Of a stretch of DNA of 9,949 bases, positions 1 through 9,600 are shown in pieces. The stretch covers positions 1 to 9,949 of the forward strand of contig JAERMP010000103.1 in the NCBI GenBank assembly GCA_016844515.1, in the 5' to 3' direction. Position 1 is the stretch's first letter. Each line of letters starts with the position of its first letter. A program made the translations under genes and the position numbers. The notes beneath the pieces were generated by a model. It had not been told where the DNA came from and ran no database searches. It worked only from the letters and a program-made list of their open reading frames with translations. This DNA comes from Thermoleophilia bacterium. GTDB taxonomy: Bacteria > Actinomycetota > Thermoleophilia > Gaiellales > Gaiellaceae.

Positions 1-297
1 GTTGCCTCCACCGTCGAAGACGAACGACCAGCTCGCCCACGCGATGAAGCCGAAGCAGACGGGCGCAGCGCTGGTCACAATCCAGCCGAGGAGTCGAGCT
101 CGTCCGCGGTCGACGAGTGCGAGGCCGCAGATCGCCGCTCCCCCTGTGTATAGGAGTGCGGTGAGAGTGACGAGGATCCGGCCGTCGGTGTCCGAGAAGT
201 CGCCCTTGACGACGTCCGCGAGCGCGACGAGAGCAGCGGCGACGACGATCGCCGCCGCTCCCATCCAGAAGATCCGCCTCAGGCGGAGCCTCGTCAC
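1..297 (-). CDS. Small multi-span membrane protein, unknown function (partial, runs off left edge)
   Basis: The leftward reading frame from a GTG at 297-295 is open to the window edge (99 residues seen). It begins V-T-R-L-R-L-R-R, a positively charged start, followed by three clear hydrophobic segments at about residues 9-27, 40-61 and 69-92, with short charged loops between ([10 protein letters not shown], then DRGRAR). This is the pattern of an integral membrane protein with its N-terminus inside. The GTG overlaps the TGA stop of the Ino1 gene (GTGA, 297-294), the same 4-nt coupling used elsewhere in this window, which supports this start. I do not recognise the family. Being coupled to Ino1 it may belong to inositol-lipid metabolism, but that is guilt by association only. 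The rightward frame over the same bases gives an Arg/Ser/Pro-rich product and is a shadow. Confidence 0.7.
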   Translation of the reverse strand, partial: MTRLRLRRIFWMGAAAIVVAAALVALADVVKGDFSDTDGRILVTLTALLYTGGAAICGLALVDRGRARLLGWIVTSAAPVCFGFIAWASWSFVFDGGGN

Positions 298-1316
298 GCC
301 TTCGCGGTCGCCTTCTTCGTCGGCGTTGGCACGGCGTTCGTCTTGATGAAGCGCTCGATCTGCTCGTGCGCCTCGTCGTCGCGGATCTGCTTCGGCGGCG
401 ACTTCATGAGGTACGCGCTCGGTGCCTCGAGCGCACCCGAGATGCCGTTGTTCAGCGCGAGCTTCGCCAGACGGACAGCGTCGATGACGATGCCGGCCGA
501 GTTCGGGGAGTCCCAGACCTCGAGCTTGAGCTCGACGTTCAAGGGTACGTCGCCGAAGGAGGAGCCCTCCATGCGGATGTACGCCCACTTGCGATCGGTG
601 AGCCACGGCACGTAGTCCGACGGGCCGACGTGGATGTTCTTGTCGCCGATGTCGTAGTCGAGCATCGACGTGACGGCGTTGGTCTTCGAGATCTTCTTCG
701 ACTCGAGGCGCTCGCGCTCGAGCTCGTCGCCAATCACCGGCACGCCGGCATCTTCGAAGCGCTTCTGCCAGTACGGCTCGCGCGCGATGAAGACGGGCAT
801 GCAGTTCACCATCGCGACGCCGGCCTCGAGGATCTGCTCCGTGTACCACTTCGTCGCGGCTTCGGAACCGACGGGGAGGTAGTTGACGACGACGTCCGTA
901 CCGGTCTCCTTGAGGATGCCCACCACGTCGTCGGTCTGACCCGGAGCCTTCTCGACCACCTGTGAGAGGTACTTGCCGATGCCGTCGTGCGTCATCCCGC
1001 GCGAGACCTTGACGCCGGTCTTCGGGACGTCCGCGAACTTGATCGTGTCGTTCGGATGCGCCCACATCGCATCGGCGAGGTCGACGCCGACCTTGCCCTT
1101 GACGACATCGAACGCCGCCGTGAACTCGATGTCCGAGATGTGGTAGCCGCCGAGGTCGACGTGCATGAGGCCCGGGACCGGGTCCTCGGGAGAGGCGTTC
1201 TTGTAGTACTCGACTCCCTGGAGGAGCGAGTTGGCGCAGTTCCCTACGCCGATGATCGCGACGCGCACCTTGTCCTTCGAGCGCGCGCCGCTCTTCGGGC
1301 CGTTCTGAGTGGCCAT
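294..1316 (-). CDS. ino1: Ino1 short form from internal start
   Basis: Within the RHH-Ino1 frame an ATG at 1316-1314 is preceded by AGAAAGGAACAC, a strong Shine-Dalgarno at good spacing. It would give a 340-residue protein starting M-A-T-Q-N-G-P, close to the length of stand-alone actinobacterial Ino1 (about 360 residues), with the Rossmann motif beginning some 15-20 residues in. This is the start a family-based annotation would choose. The enzyme may therefore be made mainly without the RHH module, with the long form as a minor product. The sequence cannot decide between the two. Confidence 0.6.
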   Translation of the reverse strand: MATQNGPKSGARSKDKVRVAIIGVGNCANSLLQGVEYYKNASPEDPVPGLMHVDLGGYHISDIEFTAAFDVVKGKVGVDLADAMWAHPNDTIKFADVPKTGVKVSRGMTHDGIGKYLSQVVEKAPGQTDDVVGILKETGTDVVVNYLPVGSEAATKWYTEQILEAGVAMVNCMPVFIAREPYWQKRFEDAGVPVIGDELERERLESKKISKTNAVTSMLDYDIGDKNIHVGPSDYVPWLTDRKWAYIRMEGSSFGDVPLNVELKLEVWDSPNSAGIVIDAVRLAKLALNNGISGALEAPSAYLMKSPPKQIRDDEAHEQIERFIKTNAVPTPTKKATAKA

Positions 1317-1658
1317 GTGTTCCTTTCTCTTTGTGCCGTTGGGGATGCCGAGCCCGTCGGCGAGCGCGGCGAGGATGACCTCGTTGGCACTCGTCCCACG
1401 GCGTTCGGCGTCGCTTTCGATCTCATCCTTCAGCTCCTGCGGTACGCGGAGCAGGATGACGGGACTTCCACCTGCTAGCACTTTGCGGCTGCGACCGCTT
1501 GGCGTGTAGGGAACGCGGAACTCGTCAGCGAGGAATCCGGCGGCCACGTCGTTGACGTTGGAGCCTCGTCGAGCAGTCTCGCGGACAAGCGCCGCCTTCA
1601 GCGAGGCGGGCATTCTGACGAGAATGCCCGCGCGTTTCCCCGAAGTGCTAGCAGCCAA
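294..1658 (-). CDS. ino1: Tandem RHH DNA-binding module in frame with inositol-1-phosphate synthase (Ino1)
   Basis: A 454-residue frame with two parts. Residues about 115-454 are the NAD-dependent inositol-1-phosphate synthase of actinobacterial type, converting glucose-6-phosphate to inositol-1-phosphate in the cytoplasm. It shows the Rossmann motif [16 protein letters not shown] near 133-148 and, in the C-terminal half, the family stretch [20 protein letters not shown] and [14 protein letters not shown]. Residues 11-50 and 66-106 each look like a ribbon-helix-helix domain: a strand ([15 protein letters not shown]), then two helices separated by RRGS or RRGTSANE. No stop separates them from the enzyme. 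The only start before the first strand is a TTG at 1658 without a clear Shine-Dalgarno; an in-frame TAG lies at 1673-1671. A conventional Ino1 start also exists inside the frame (ATG at 1316). So this may be a true fusion, or an RHH gene whose frame runs on. The neighbours upstream are PIP synthase and a PAP2 phosphatase. Confidence 0.85.
   Translation of the reverse strand: MAASTSGKRAGILVRMPASLKAALVRETARRGSNVNDVAAGFLADEFRVPYTPSGRSRKVLAGGSPVILLRVPQELKDEIESDAERRGTSANEVILAALADGLGIPNGTKRKEHMATQNGPKSGARSKDKVRVAIIGVGNCANSLLQGVEYYKNASPEDPVPGLMHVDLGGYHISDIEFTAAFDVVKGKVGVDLADAMWAHPNDTIKFADVPKTGVKVSRGMTHDGIGKYLSQVVEKAPGQTDDVVGILKETGTDVVVNYLPVGSEAATKWYTEQILEAGVAMVNCMPVFIAREPYWQKRFEDAGVPVIGDELERERLESKKISKTNAVTSMLDYDIGDKNIHVGPSDYVPWLTDRKWAYIRMEGSSFGDVPLNVELKLEVWDSPNSAGIVIDAVRLAKLALNNGISGALEAPSAYLMKSPPKQIRDDEAHEQIERFIKTNAVPTPTKKATAKA
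1473..1485. promoter_or_regulatory. Third copy of the operator-like motif, inverted, inside the RHH coding region
   Basis: TGCTAGCACTTTG here is the exact 13-base reverse complement of CAAAGTGCTAGCA at 1656-1668. It falls in the codons for the linker between the two RHH domains (residues K-V-L-A-G), about 180 bp inside the gene. A distant auxiliary site could allow looping or a roadblock; it could also be chance reuse of the sequence. The 13-base identity makes it worth recording. Confidence 0.35.
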
Positions 1659-1669
1659 AGTGCTAGCAC
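1643..1669. promoter_or_regulatory. Operator-like tandem palindromes over the RHH-Ino1 start
   Basis: AAGTGCTAGCA occurs at 1643-1653 and again at 1658-1668, spaced 15 bp start to start. The second copy completes the perfect 10-bp palindrome GTGCTAGCAC (1660-1669). They lie across the TTG start of the RHH-Ino1 frame, inside the only gap (1659-1693) between PIP synthase and RHH-Ino1. A weak -10-like TAGTGT (1673-1668, - strand) abuts the palindrome. Short palindromic repeats at regular spacing over their own start are typical of RHH repressor operators, so binding by the encoded RHH module is a reasonable inference. No clear -35 is visible. Confidence 0.55.
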
Positions 1670-1693
1670 ACTACCAGCTGCGATCTCTTGACG

Positions 1694-2374
1694 CTACGAC
1701 GGTTGCTCGGCGAGCTCGCGAAGCTGCTTGCGAACGAAGAGCATCCGCTGGACGACCGTGACCCAGGCCATCGCGGCCAAGACGTAGATGGGCCACTGGA
1801 GCAAGCCCCACGGCGCGAGGCCGAGCCCGACCGAGATGAGCACGACTCGCTCGACACGCGAGCCGAATCCGATGTCTGCCCGGAGGCCGAGCGCCTCGGC
1901 TTTCGCTCGAGTGTAGGAGACGAGGAACGAGCCGATGACTGCCGCGAAGGTCGCGACGAGAGCGATCTCGTTGCCATCACGCATGAAGACGAGCCCGATG
2001 GCTGCCAGCATCGCCGCCTCGCCGAGGCGGTCGAACGTCGAGTCGAGGAAAGCGCCGAAGACGGTGCCCTTGCTCGCTGCGCGCGCCAGTGCGCCGTCGA
2101 GGATGTCCGCTACCGACCCGACTACGAACAGCAAGCCGCCGAGCCAGAAGAAGAGCTTTTCGTTGCGATCCTCGAATCCGACGAGAACCGCACCAGCGAG
2201 ACAGAGGGACACACCGGCCAGCGTCAACATGTCCGGCGTCAGCTTCGTCTTCGCGACGCCCCGCATCGACCGCGCGAGAATCTGCCGCGCCGCGTCCGTG
2301 TACTCCTGCTTGACGCGGTCGAGCTGACTGACGCTCACCTCGTCTGTCGACGAGGGCCGCTCTTCGTCGCTCAT
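1694..2374 (-). CDS. pgsA1: CDP-alcohol phosphatidyltransferase, probable phosphatidylinositol-phosphate synthase
   Basis: A 226-residue integral membrane enzyme expected to join inositol-1-phosphate to CDP-diacylglycerol, giving phosphatidylinositol-phosphate and CMP. The full family signature D-x2-D-G-x2-A-R-x8-G-x3-D-x3-D is present, with Asp at about residues 90, 93, 111 and 115 (DILDGALAR, then GAFLDSTFD). Those residues bind the two metal ions and the CDP group. The segment SYTRAKAEALGLRADIGF and the following SRVERVVLI match what I recall of mycobacterial PgsA1, where a basic pocket takes the inositol phosphate. LTPD before the first helix also agrees. Several hydrophobic segments follow. 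The ATG at 2374 overlaps the PAP2 stop as ATGA, which fixes the start; the longer open frame upstream is not coding. Ino1, one gene downstream, supplies the substrate, which favours inositol phosphate over glycerol phosphate as acceptor. Confidence 0.88.
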   Translation of the reverse strand: MSDEERPSSTDEVSVSQLDRVKQEYTDAARQILARSMRGVAKTKLTPDMLTLAGVSLCLAGAVLVGFEDRNEKLFFWLGGLLFVVGSVADILDGALARAASKGTVFGAFLDSTFDRLGEAAMLAAIGLVFMRDGNEIALVATFAAVIGSFLVSYTRAKAEALGLRADIGFGSRVERVVLISVGLGLAPWGLLQWPIYVLAAMAWVTVVQRMLFVRKQLRELAEQPS

Positions 2375-3111
2375 GCGCGCTGCAGGCGCAGCATCCGGAC
2401 TCGACGGAGCGCGAGTCCCGTCGCCACCGCGAGCACGAACCCGGCAACGACGTCGAGCCAGTAGTGGTTCCCTGTCGAGATGACGGAGAAAGCGACCCAT
2501 GCCGGCCACGCGAGCCACAGAGTCTTCGCGACTCGCGAACGGACGAGCCCGAACATTACGATGCCGACTATCAGGGCGTCCATCGCGTGCAGGCTCGGCA
2601 TCGCCGCATATGGATTCGAGGCGAACGAGATGAGGCCGCTGTCGTGGTTGATCGACGAGAACTGCGCGAGTGTGTCGACGAAGCCCCATTCGGGGAACAT
2701 CCGCGGCGGCGCTGTCGGCATGAAGATGTAGCCGACAAGCCCGACGAGGTTCGCCGCGATGAGCCAGTTCCGGAAGCCCGCGAACTTCTCGTGGTGGCGG
2801 AAGTAGACCCACAGGAGTGTCACGCCTACGACAGCGAACTGTGAGAGCCAGTACGTGTACGACGTGAGCGTCACCATGATCGACGACGTGTCGACGACCC
2901 GCTGTACTGCAGGCTCGAACAACGCTCCGAGCTCTTGCTCCTTCCGGAGCACCCACTCGCCGTTGTGGAATGCGCTCGCGACGCTTCGGTCAGCCGCGCC
3001 GCGCGCCACCTGATAGACGACGTAGAAGCCCATCCAGATGACGAACTGGAAGCCCAGGTGCGCCCAGCCGCGGGGCAGGCGCCGGGATGTATCGGCGACG
3101 AAGCTCGACAC
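2371..3111 (-). CDS. PAP2/Aur1-like membrane phosphatase, candidate PI-phosphate phosphatase
   Basis: A 246-residue membrane protein of the PAP2 superfamily, closest in layout to the Aur1/Ipt1-like branch. Motifs in order: PTAPPRM at about 132-138, NPYAAMPSLHAMDA at 166-179, and STGNHYWLDVVAG at 212-224. The likely catalytic His residues are 175 and 216, with Asp220 completing the triad. About six hydrophobic helices surround them, with a longer extramembrane loop before the first motif. It heads the operon with PIP synthase and Ino1. Since PIP must lose its phosphate to become PI, this protein is a natural candidate; an alternative is an inositol-phosphate or lipid-head-group transferase. 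The start is a GTG at 3111 without a Shine-Dalgarno. A -10-like TAGAAT at 3126-3121 (- strand) would place the transcript start nearly at the GTG, so a leaderless message is possible. Confidence 0.8.
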   Translation of the reverse strand: MSSFVADTSRRLPRGWAHLGFQFVIWMGFYVVYQVARGAADRSVASAFHNGEWVLRKEQELGALFEPAVQRVVDTSSIMVTLTSYTYWLSQFAVVGVTLLWVYFRHHEKFAGFRNWLIAANLVGLVGYIFMPTAPPRMFPEWGFVDTLAQFSSINHDSGLISFASNPYAAMPSLHAMDALIVGIVMFGLVRSRVAKTLWLAWPAWVAFSVISTGNHYWLDVVAGFVLAVATGLALRRVRMLRLQRA

Positions 3112-3120
3112 GACCGGCCG

Positions 3121-3126
3121 ATTCTA
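3121..3126 (-). promoter_or_regulatory. Possible -10 box for the PI-lipid operon
   Basis: Read leftward, TAGAAT fits the actinobacterial TANNNT -10 consensus and lies 9 bp before the GTG of the PAP2 gene, suggesting a leaderless or nearly leaderless transcript. No good -35 is visible 17-18 bp upstream (that region is palindromic element A). Two bases of the box are the terminal TA of that element, so the element may have helped create the promoter. Weak evidence. Confidence 0.25.
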
Positions 3127-3293
3127 GATGCTTGACCGGAAATTGGCGCGCGGTCCGGGGGCGGTCACGACCAAGCCGGGCGACGCGCTCACGCCTCGTG
3201 CAGGCTTGAAGCCTGTGCGAGGCGCGAGAGTGGCGATTCGGCGCCGTGTCGTGGCCGTCATCCGACCCGCGTGAGTTTCCGGTCAAGCATCTA
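3125..3293. repeat. Palindromic foldback element A (about 169 bp, MITE-like)
   Basis: The ends are a perfect 18-bp inverted repeat: TAGATGCTTGACCGGAAA at 3125-3142 and its reverse complement at 3276-3293. Between them the two halves remain imperfectly complementary almost throughout. At the centre is a tight hairpin: CGCCTCG (3192-3198) pairs with CGAGGCG (3218-3224), then CAGGCTT (3201-3207) with AAGCCTG (3209-3215). No open frame worth calling lies inside. If the outer TA pairs are target duplications, the element proper is GATG...CATC at 3127-3291. It lies directly upstream of the PAP2 operon. Confidence 0.75.
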
Positions 3294-3328
3294 CCGTTCG
3301 ATCCCGCGGTTGGAACCGAAGGTCGGTA

Positions 3329-3496
3329 TAGATGATTGATTCCTAATCCGCGCACACGCGGATGGGGGCCTGCACTCGGCGCATCGCGGCCGCCCCGATC
3401 GGCATCAAGGCCTCCAGCCTTGCCACCGATCGCGTCGACCGCGCTGCTTGGTGCAGACCCTCCCCACGCACACGCGGATCAGGAATCAATCATCTA
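3329..3496. repeat. Palindromic foldback element B (about 168 bp, same family as A)
   Basis: The ends are a perfect 16-bp inverted repeat, TAGATGATTGATTCCT (3329-3344) and its complement (3481-3496). After one mismatch pairing resumes with ATCCGCG, and the halves stay imperfectly complementary to the centre (for example CTGCAC, then GCA-CGCGG). The central hairpin pairs CGATCGG (3396-3402) with CCGATCG (3426-3432) and CAAGGC (3406-3411) with GCCTTG (3417-3422). A secondary hairpin, ATCCGCG-CACA-CGCGGAT, is at 3346-3363, and its CGCACACGCGGAT recurs directly at 3467-3479. Like A, it shows TA at both outer edges. Its right end overlaps the 3' end of the flavoprotein gene. Confidence 0.75.
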
Positions 3497-4499
3497 GCCT
3501 CGGGACTCGGCGCGTAGGAGACGAGCGCTCGCATGTAGTTCCCGCGCTCGAACGCTGCAGGATCGGGGCATGAGGCCTGGCTCAAGCTCCCCTTCAGCTG
3601 CTCGACGGAGGTGTACTCCCTGTCCACCATCCATGCGCGGAGCCCAGCGCCCAGATCTGCCATCACACTTGGGCCTCGTGCTAGCGCCGCCGACGCGACC
3701 ATGACCACGTCTGCTCCTGCGAGCAGGAGCTTGAGGGCGCTCTGCCAGTCGTGCACTCCGGTCGTGGCGGCCAGGCTCACGGGAACGCGGCCGCGGAGGA
3801 TCGCGATCCAGCGGAGGGGAAGTCGGAGCTCGGCCGGGGTCGAGAGCGCCAGCCACGGCGAGATCTCGAGGGTCTCGAGGTCGATGTCCGGCTGCAGGAA
3901 GCGGTTGAAGAGGACGAGCCCGTCGGCGCCCGCGTCGGAAAGCTGGGCGGCCATGTGCGCGAAAGCCGAGTAGAACGGCCCGACCTTGACGGCGAGCGGG
4001 ATCGACACAGCCTGGCGAACCTCCTGCACGAGTCGGATCGTCCGCGCCTCGACGTCTGTTGCGGAGAGCTCGACGTCTGTCTCCACGGCGTAGACGTTCA
4101 GCTCCAGTGCGTCCGCTCCCGCGTCCTCGCACAATCGGGCGTACCGCAGCCAGCCCCCCGGAGAGACGCCGTTCAAGCTCGCGATGACAGGTATCTCGAG
4201 CGCCGCCTTGGCCTGTCGTAGATGTTCGAGGTAGGCCTCGGGACCCGTCGAGTAGTCCTCGAGCTCCGGGAACCACGTGAGCGCCTCGCCGAAGCTGTGC
4301 GTCTGATGCTCGAGAAGCTCGTGGACGTCGATCTGCTCGTGCTCGATCTGCTCTTCGAAGAGAGAGGGGAGGACTGCGGCTCCGATTCCGTGGCGCTCGA
4401 GCTCCTGTAGCGACTCGAGATTGCTCGTGAGCGGCGATGCCGAAGCCACGATGGGGCTCCGGAGGCGGAGTCCGAGGTAGGTCGTCGAGAGGTCGGGCG

Positions 4500-4503
<4 letters not shown>
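3490..4503 (-). CDS. Dihydroorotate dehydrogenase-like FMN protein, linked to nifJ
   Basis: A 337-residue TIM-barrel flavoprotein of the PyrD superfamily. It begins DLSTTYLGLRLRSPIVASASPLT, the class I-like opening, and has PVIASLNGVSPGGW at about 105-118 and AVKVGPF at 171-177 with a probable FMN-contacting Lys173. The C-terminal phosphate-binding region is at about 241-275 (VSLAATTGVHDWQSALKLLLAGADVVMVASA, in part). The usual orotate-site signature N-x-S-x-P-N is absent: the equivalent place reads ELNVYAVETD (134-143), and no catalytic Cys or Ser is obvious near it. It is therefore unlikely to serve pyrimidine synthesis. From general knowledge, PyrD-like proteins of this kind recur beside nifJ; their substrate is unknown to me. 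The ATG overlaps the nifJ stop (ATGA, 4503-4500), so the two are coupled. The last codon (Arg) and the TGA stop lie in palindromic element B. Confidence 0.82.
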
Positions 4504-8045
<3,542 letters not shown>

Positions 8046-8123
8046 AAGCCAAGGGTGTCGGCACGGCCCACAGCCGGTATCGGGGCGAACGCTGAACCCG
8101 GTTCGGAGTTCCCGCAACGCCGA

Positions 8124-8171
8124 ATCAGCTCGGCTGATCGAAACGGGCGGTAAATTCGACTTGAGCTGATC
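8124..8171. promoter_or_regulatory. Repeat motifs in the nifJ / transporter divergent region
   Basis: The 8046-8185 divergent gap holds an inverted repeat ATCAGC-TCG-GCTGAT (8124-8138). A further GCTGATC at 8165-8171 repeats the one at 8133-8139, 32 bp apart (about three helical turns). This could be a regulator site controlling nifJ, the transporter, or both. An AT-rich TAAATT at 8151-8156 might be a -10. The repeats are short and no family can be named. Confidence 0.25.
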
Positions 8172-8185
8172 ATCGCGCGCACGGC

Positions 8186-9090
8186 ATGCTCCCGTCCATG
8201 GCTGCGCGACACGGCGTGCGGGTTTGGCTTGCCCTGGGGACGGTCTACCTCGTCTGGGGCGGCATCTCATCGCGGGCGGGATCCTGCTCGCGATTGCGCT
8301 TCCCCGAGGCAATCGTGCCGGCGATCGCATAGGGCGTCCGCAGATCGTCGCCGGTTTCATCTTCGGAGGACTCCTCTTCGTCACGGGCCACGGGGCCCTC
8401 GCCTGGGCGCAGCAGACCGTCCCCGCCGGGGTCGCAGCCCTCCTCGTCGGGACGATCCCGATCTGGATGGCCCTCCTCGACCGTGTCGCGTTCGGGCGCC
8501 GGCTTCAGCTCTCGACCTATGCGGGGATCACCCTCGGATTCGCGGGCCTTGCGTTCCTCTTCGACCCGTTCGGCGACGGCTCCGTCGACCGGTTGGCAGC
8601 CCTCGTGATCGTGCTGAGCGCGATGTGCTGGGCGGCCGGATCGCTGTACTCCCGCGGCGCCCCGCTCCCCAAGCATCCGCTGGTCTCGGCCGGCCTGGCG
8701 TCCATCTGTGGCGGCGTCCTGCTCACCGGGTACTCGGTCGTTTCCGGCGAGGTCGGGGAGGCAGACTGGACGCGCGATGCGGTTCTCGCCCTCGGCTACC
8801 TGATCGTGGCGGGCAGCCTCGTCGGCTTCACGGCCTACGTCTGGCTCCTCCGGTCCGCACCCACCTCACTCGTCTCGACGTACGCATATGTGAACCCGGT
8901 CGTCGCGGTCCTCCTCGCCTGGGCCCTTCTTGGCGAGGAGATCACGCTGCAGATGGTCATCGCGGGCGGTGCGGTGCTCGTCTCCGTCGCCACGATCCTG
9001 CGCTCGAGTAGGACGACCGTTGAGCCCGGGAGAGGTCTGTTCACCCGGCGGCCGGTCGCCGCGGTGGCGGCTTCGGAGCCGACGGCCTGA
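8186..9090 (+). pseudogene. EamA/DMT-family transporter, frameshifted near the N-terminus
   Basis: An inner-membrane drug/metabolite transporter of the 10-TM EamA type, product about 288 residues in the main frame. Two EamA repeats are evident: one includes GVAALLVGTIPIWMALLDR and YAGITLGFAGLAFLF, the other ALVIVLSAMCWAAGSLYSRGA and STYAYVNPVVAVLLAWALLGEE. The main frame has only a TTG (8224) as start and opens with non-family residues before RHLIAGGILLAIALPRG. The expected first helix, MAARHGVRVWLALGTVYLVWG, sits in another frame from ATG 8198 (or 8186, in phase) and stops at TAG 8330-8332. The frames meet at about 8257-8262, where some 20-25 residues usual in the family (the STYLAI...FLMAGVRF region) are absent. 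So an out-of-frame deletion is likely. A shortened protein from the TTG cannot be excluded, nor can an assembly error. It converges on the GNAT gene with a 15-bp gap. Confidence 0.7.
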
Positions 9091-9105
9091 CCGCGCTCGA
9101 CGACG

Positions 9106-9600
9106 TCAGACTCTGAAGTCGCGCAGCGCGACCCGCTCGCCCCGGCGCCACGGCCTCGAATCCGTGAGATCGAGCATCACCTCGATCTGCCCGAGCACGT
9201 CGAAACCATTGGTGTGGAAGAACTGCACAGCCTCGGCATTGCGCGCTACTGGACGTGCGTAGACCGTCCGCAGGCCGCGCGTCCTTGCGCTTTCGACGAC
9301 CACGTTGATCAGGGCACGACCGACGCCGTACCCACGGTGCTTCGGGCTCACGACAATGGGCTCGAGCTCGGCTTCCGTCTCCGCCGGGATCATCCCCACG
9401 AGCCCGATGATCTCGCCTTCGTGCTCCGCGACCCAGATATTGGCCGCACCGACGGCCTCGAGATGCCGGTCGAAAGAGGCTCCCGGATCGTCGCCCCCGA
9501 TCTCGGGCGCGGCGAACAGGTCACGGTGCCACTGCGTCAGCTCGACCCAGAGCGCACGACAGGATTCGAGGTCGGCGTCGCGGTATCCGCGTACGGTCAT
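9106..9600 (-). CDS. GNAT-family N-acetyltransferase
   Basis: A 164-residue protein with the GNAT fold, transferring an acetyl group from acetyl-CoA to an unknown amine. The acetyl-CoA-binding motif A is clear: [21 protein letters not shown] at about 81-101 (in part), with the R/Q-x-x-G-x-G pattern as HRGYGVGRA. Before it come the usual strands ([18 protein letters not shown], 54-71), and after it [14 protein letters not shown], the typical C-terminal motif B. The ATG at 9600 overlaps the moaA stop (ATGA, 9600-9597); the longer frame upstream is a shadow of moaA. The substrate cannot be read from sequence. Coupling to moaA need not mean a role in molybdenum cofactor synthesis. Confidence 0.88.
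   Translation of the reverse strand: MTVRGYRDADLESCRALWVELTQWHRDLFAAPEIGGDDPGASFDRHLEAVGAANIWVAEHEGEIIGLVGMIPAETEAELEPIVVSPKHRGYGVGRALINVVVESARTRGLRTVYARPVARNAEAVQFFHTNGFDVLGQIEVMLDLTDSRPWRRGERVALRDFRV

Larger units (their letters stand above)
3112..3489. other. Gene-free stretch between the two leftward operons
   Basis: This 378-bp interval holds elements A and B, which account for most of it, plus a 35-bp spacer (3294-3328). The open frames crossing it are Arg-rich or cut by the palindromes and none resembles a protein family. No T-run follows the hairpins in either direction, so a canonical intrinsic terminator is not evident, though transcripts of either element would fold strongly and could stop or shield the nifJ-operon message. 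Confidence 0.6.

Noticed and set aside
2..346. Rightward open frame of 114 codons at the left edge
   Set aside because: The product is Arg/Ser/Pro-rich with no family pattern; the opposite strand encodes a clean membrane protein that is start/stop-coupled to Ino1.
3296..3307. GTTCGATCCCGC resembling a tRNA T-arm, possible tRNA remnant or attachment site
   Set aside because: No acceptor, D or anticodon arm can be placed around it, and no integrase or direct repeat is present.
3329..3496. Element B as a simple intrinsic terminator of the nifJ operon
   Set aside because: It is far longer than a terminator hairpin, has no T-run, and shares termini and size with element A, which does not follow a gene end; a terminator role may be secondary.
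3676..3685. TGCTAGCG, a near match to the RHH-Ino1 operator core
   Set aside because: Lies inside the PyrD-like gene, lacks the AAAG flank and the final palindromic bases; likely chance.
8046..8384. N-terminal extension of nifJ by 113 residues
   Set aside because: The extension is Arg/Pro-rich, absent from the family, and overlaps the divergent transporter and the intergenic region; GTG 8045 gives a normal-length protein.
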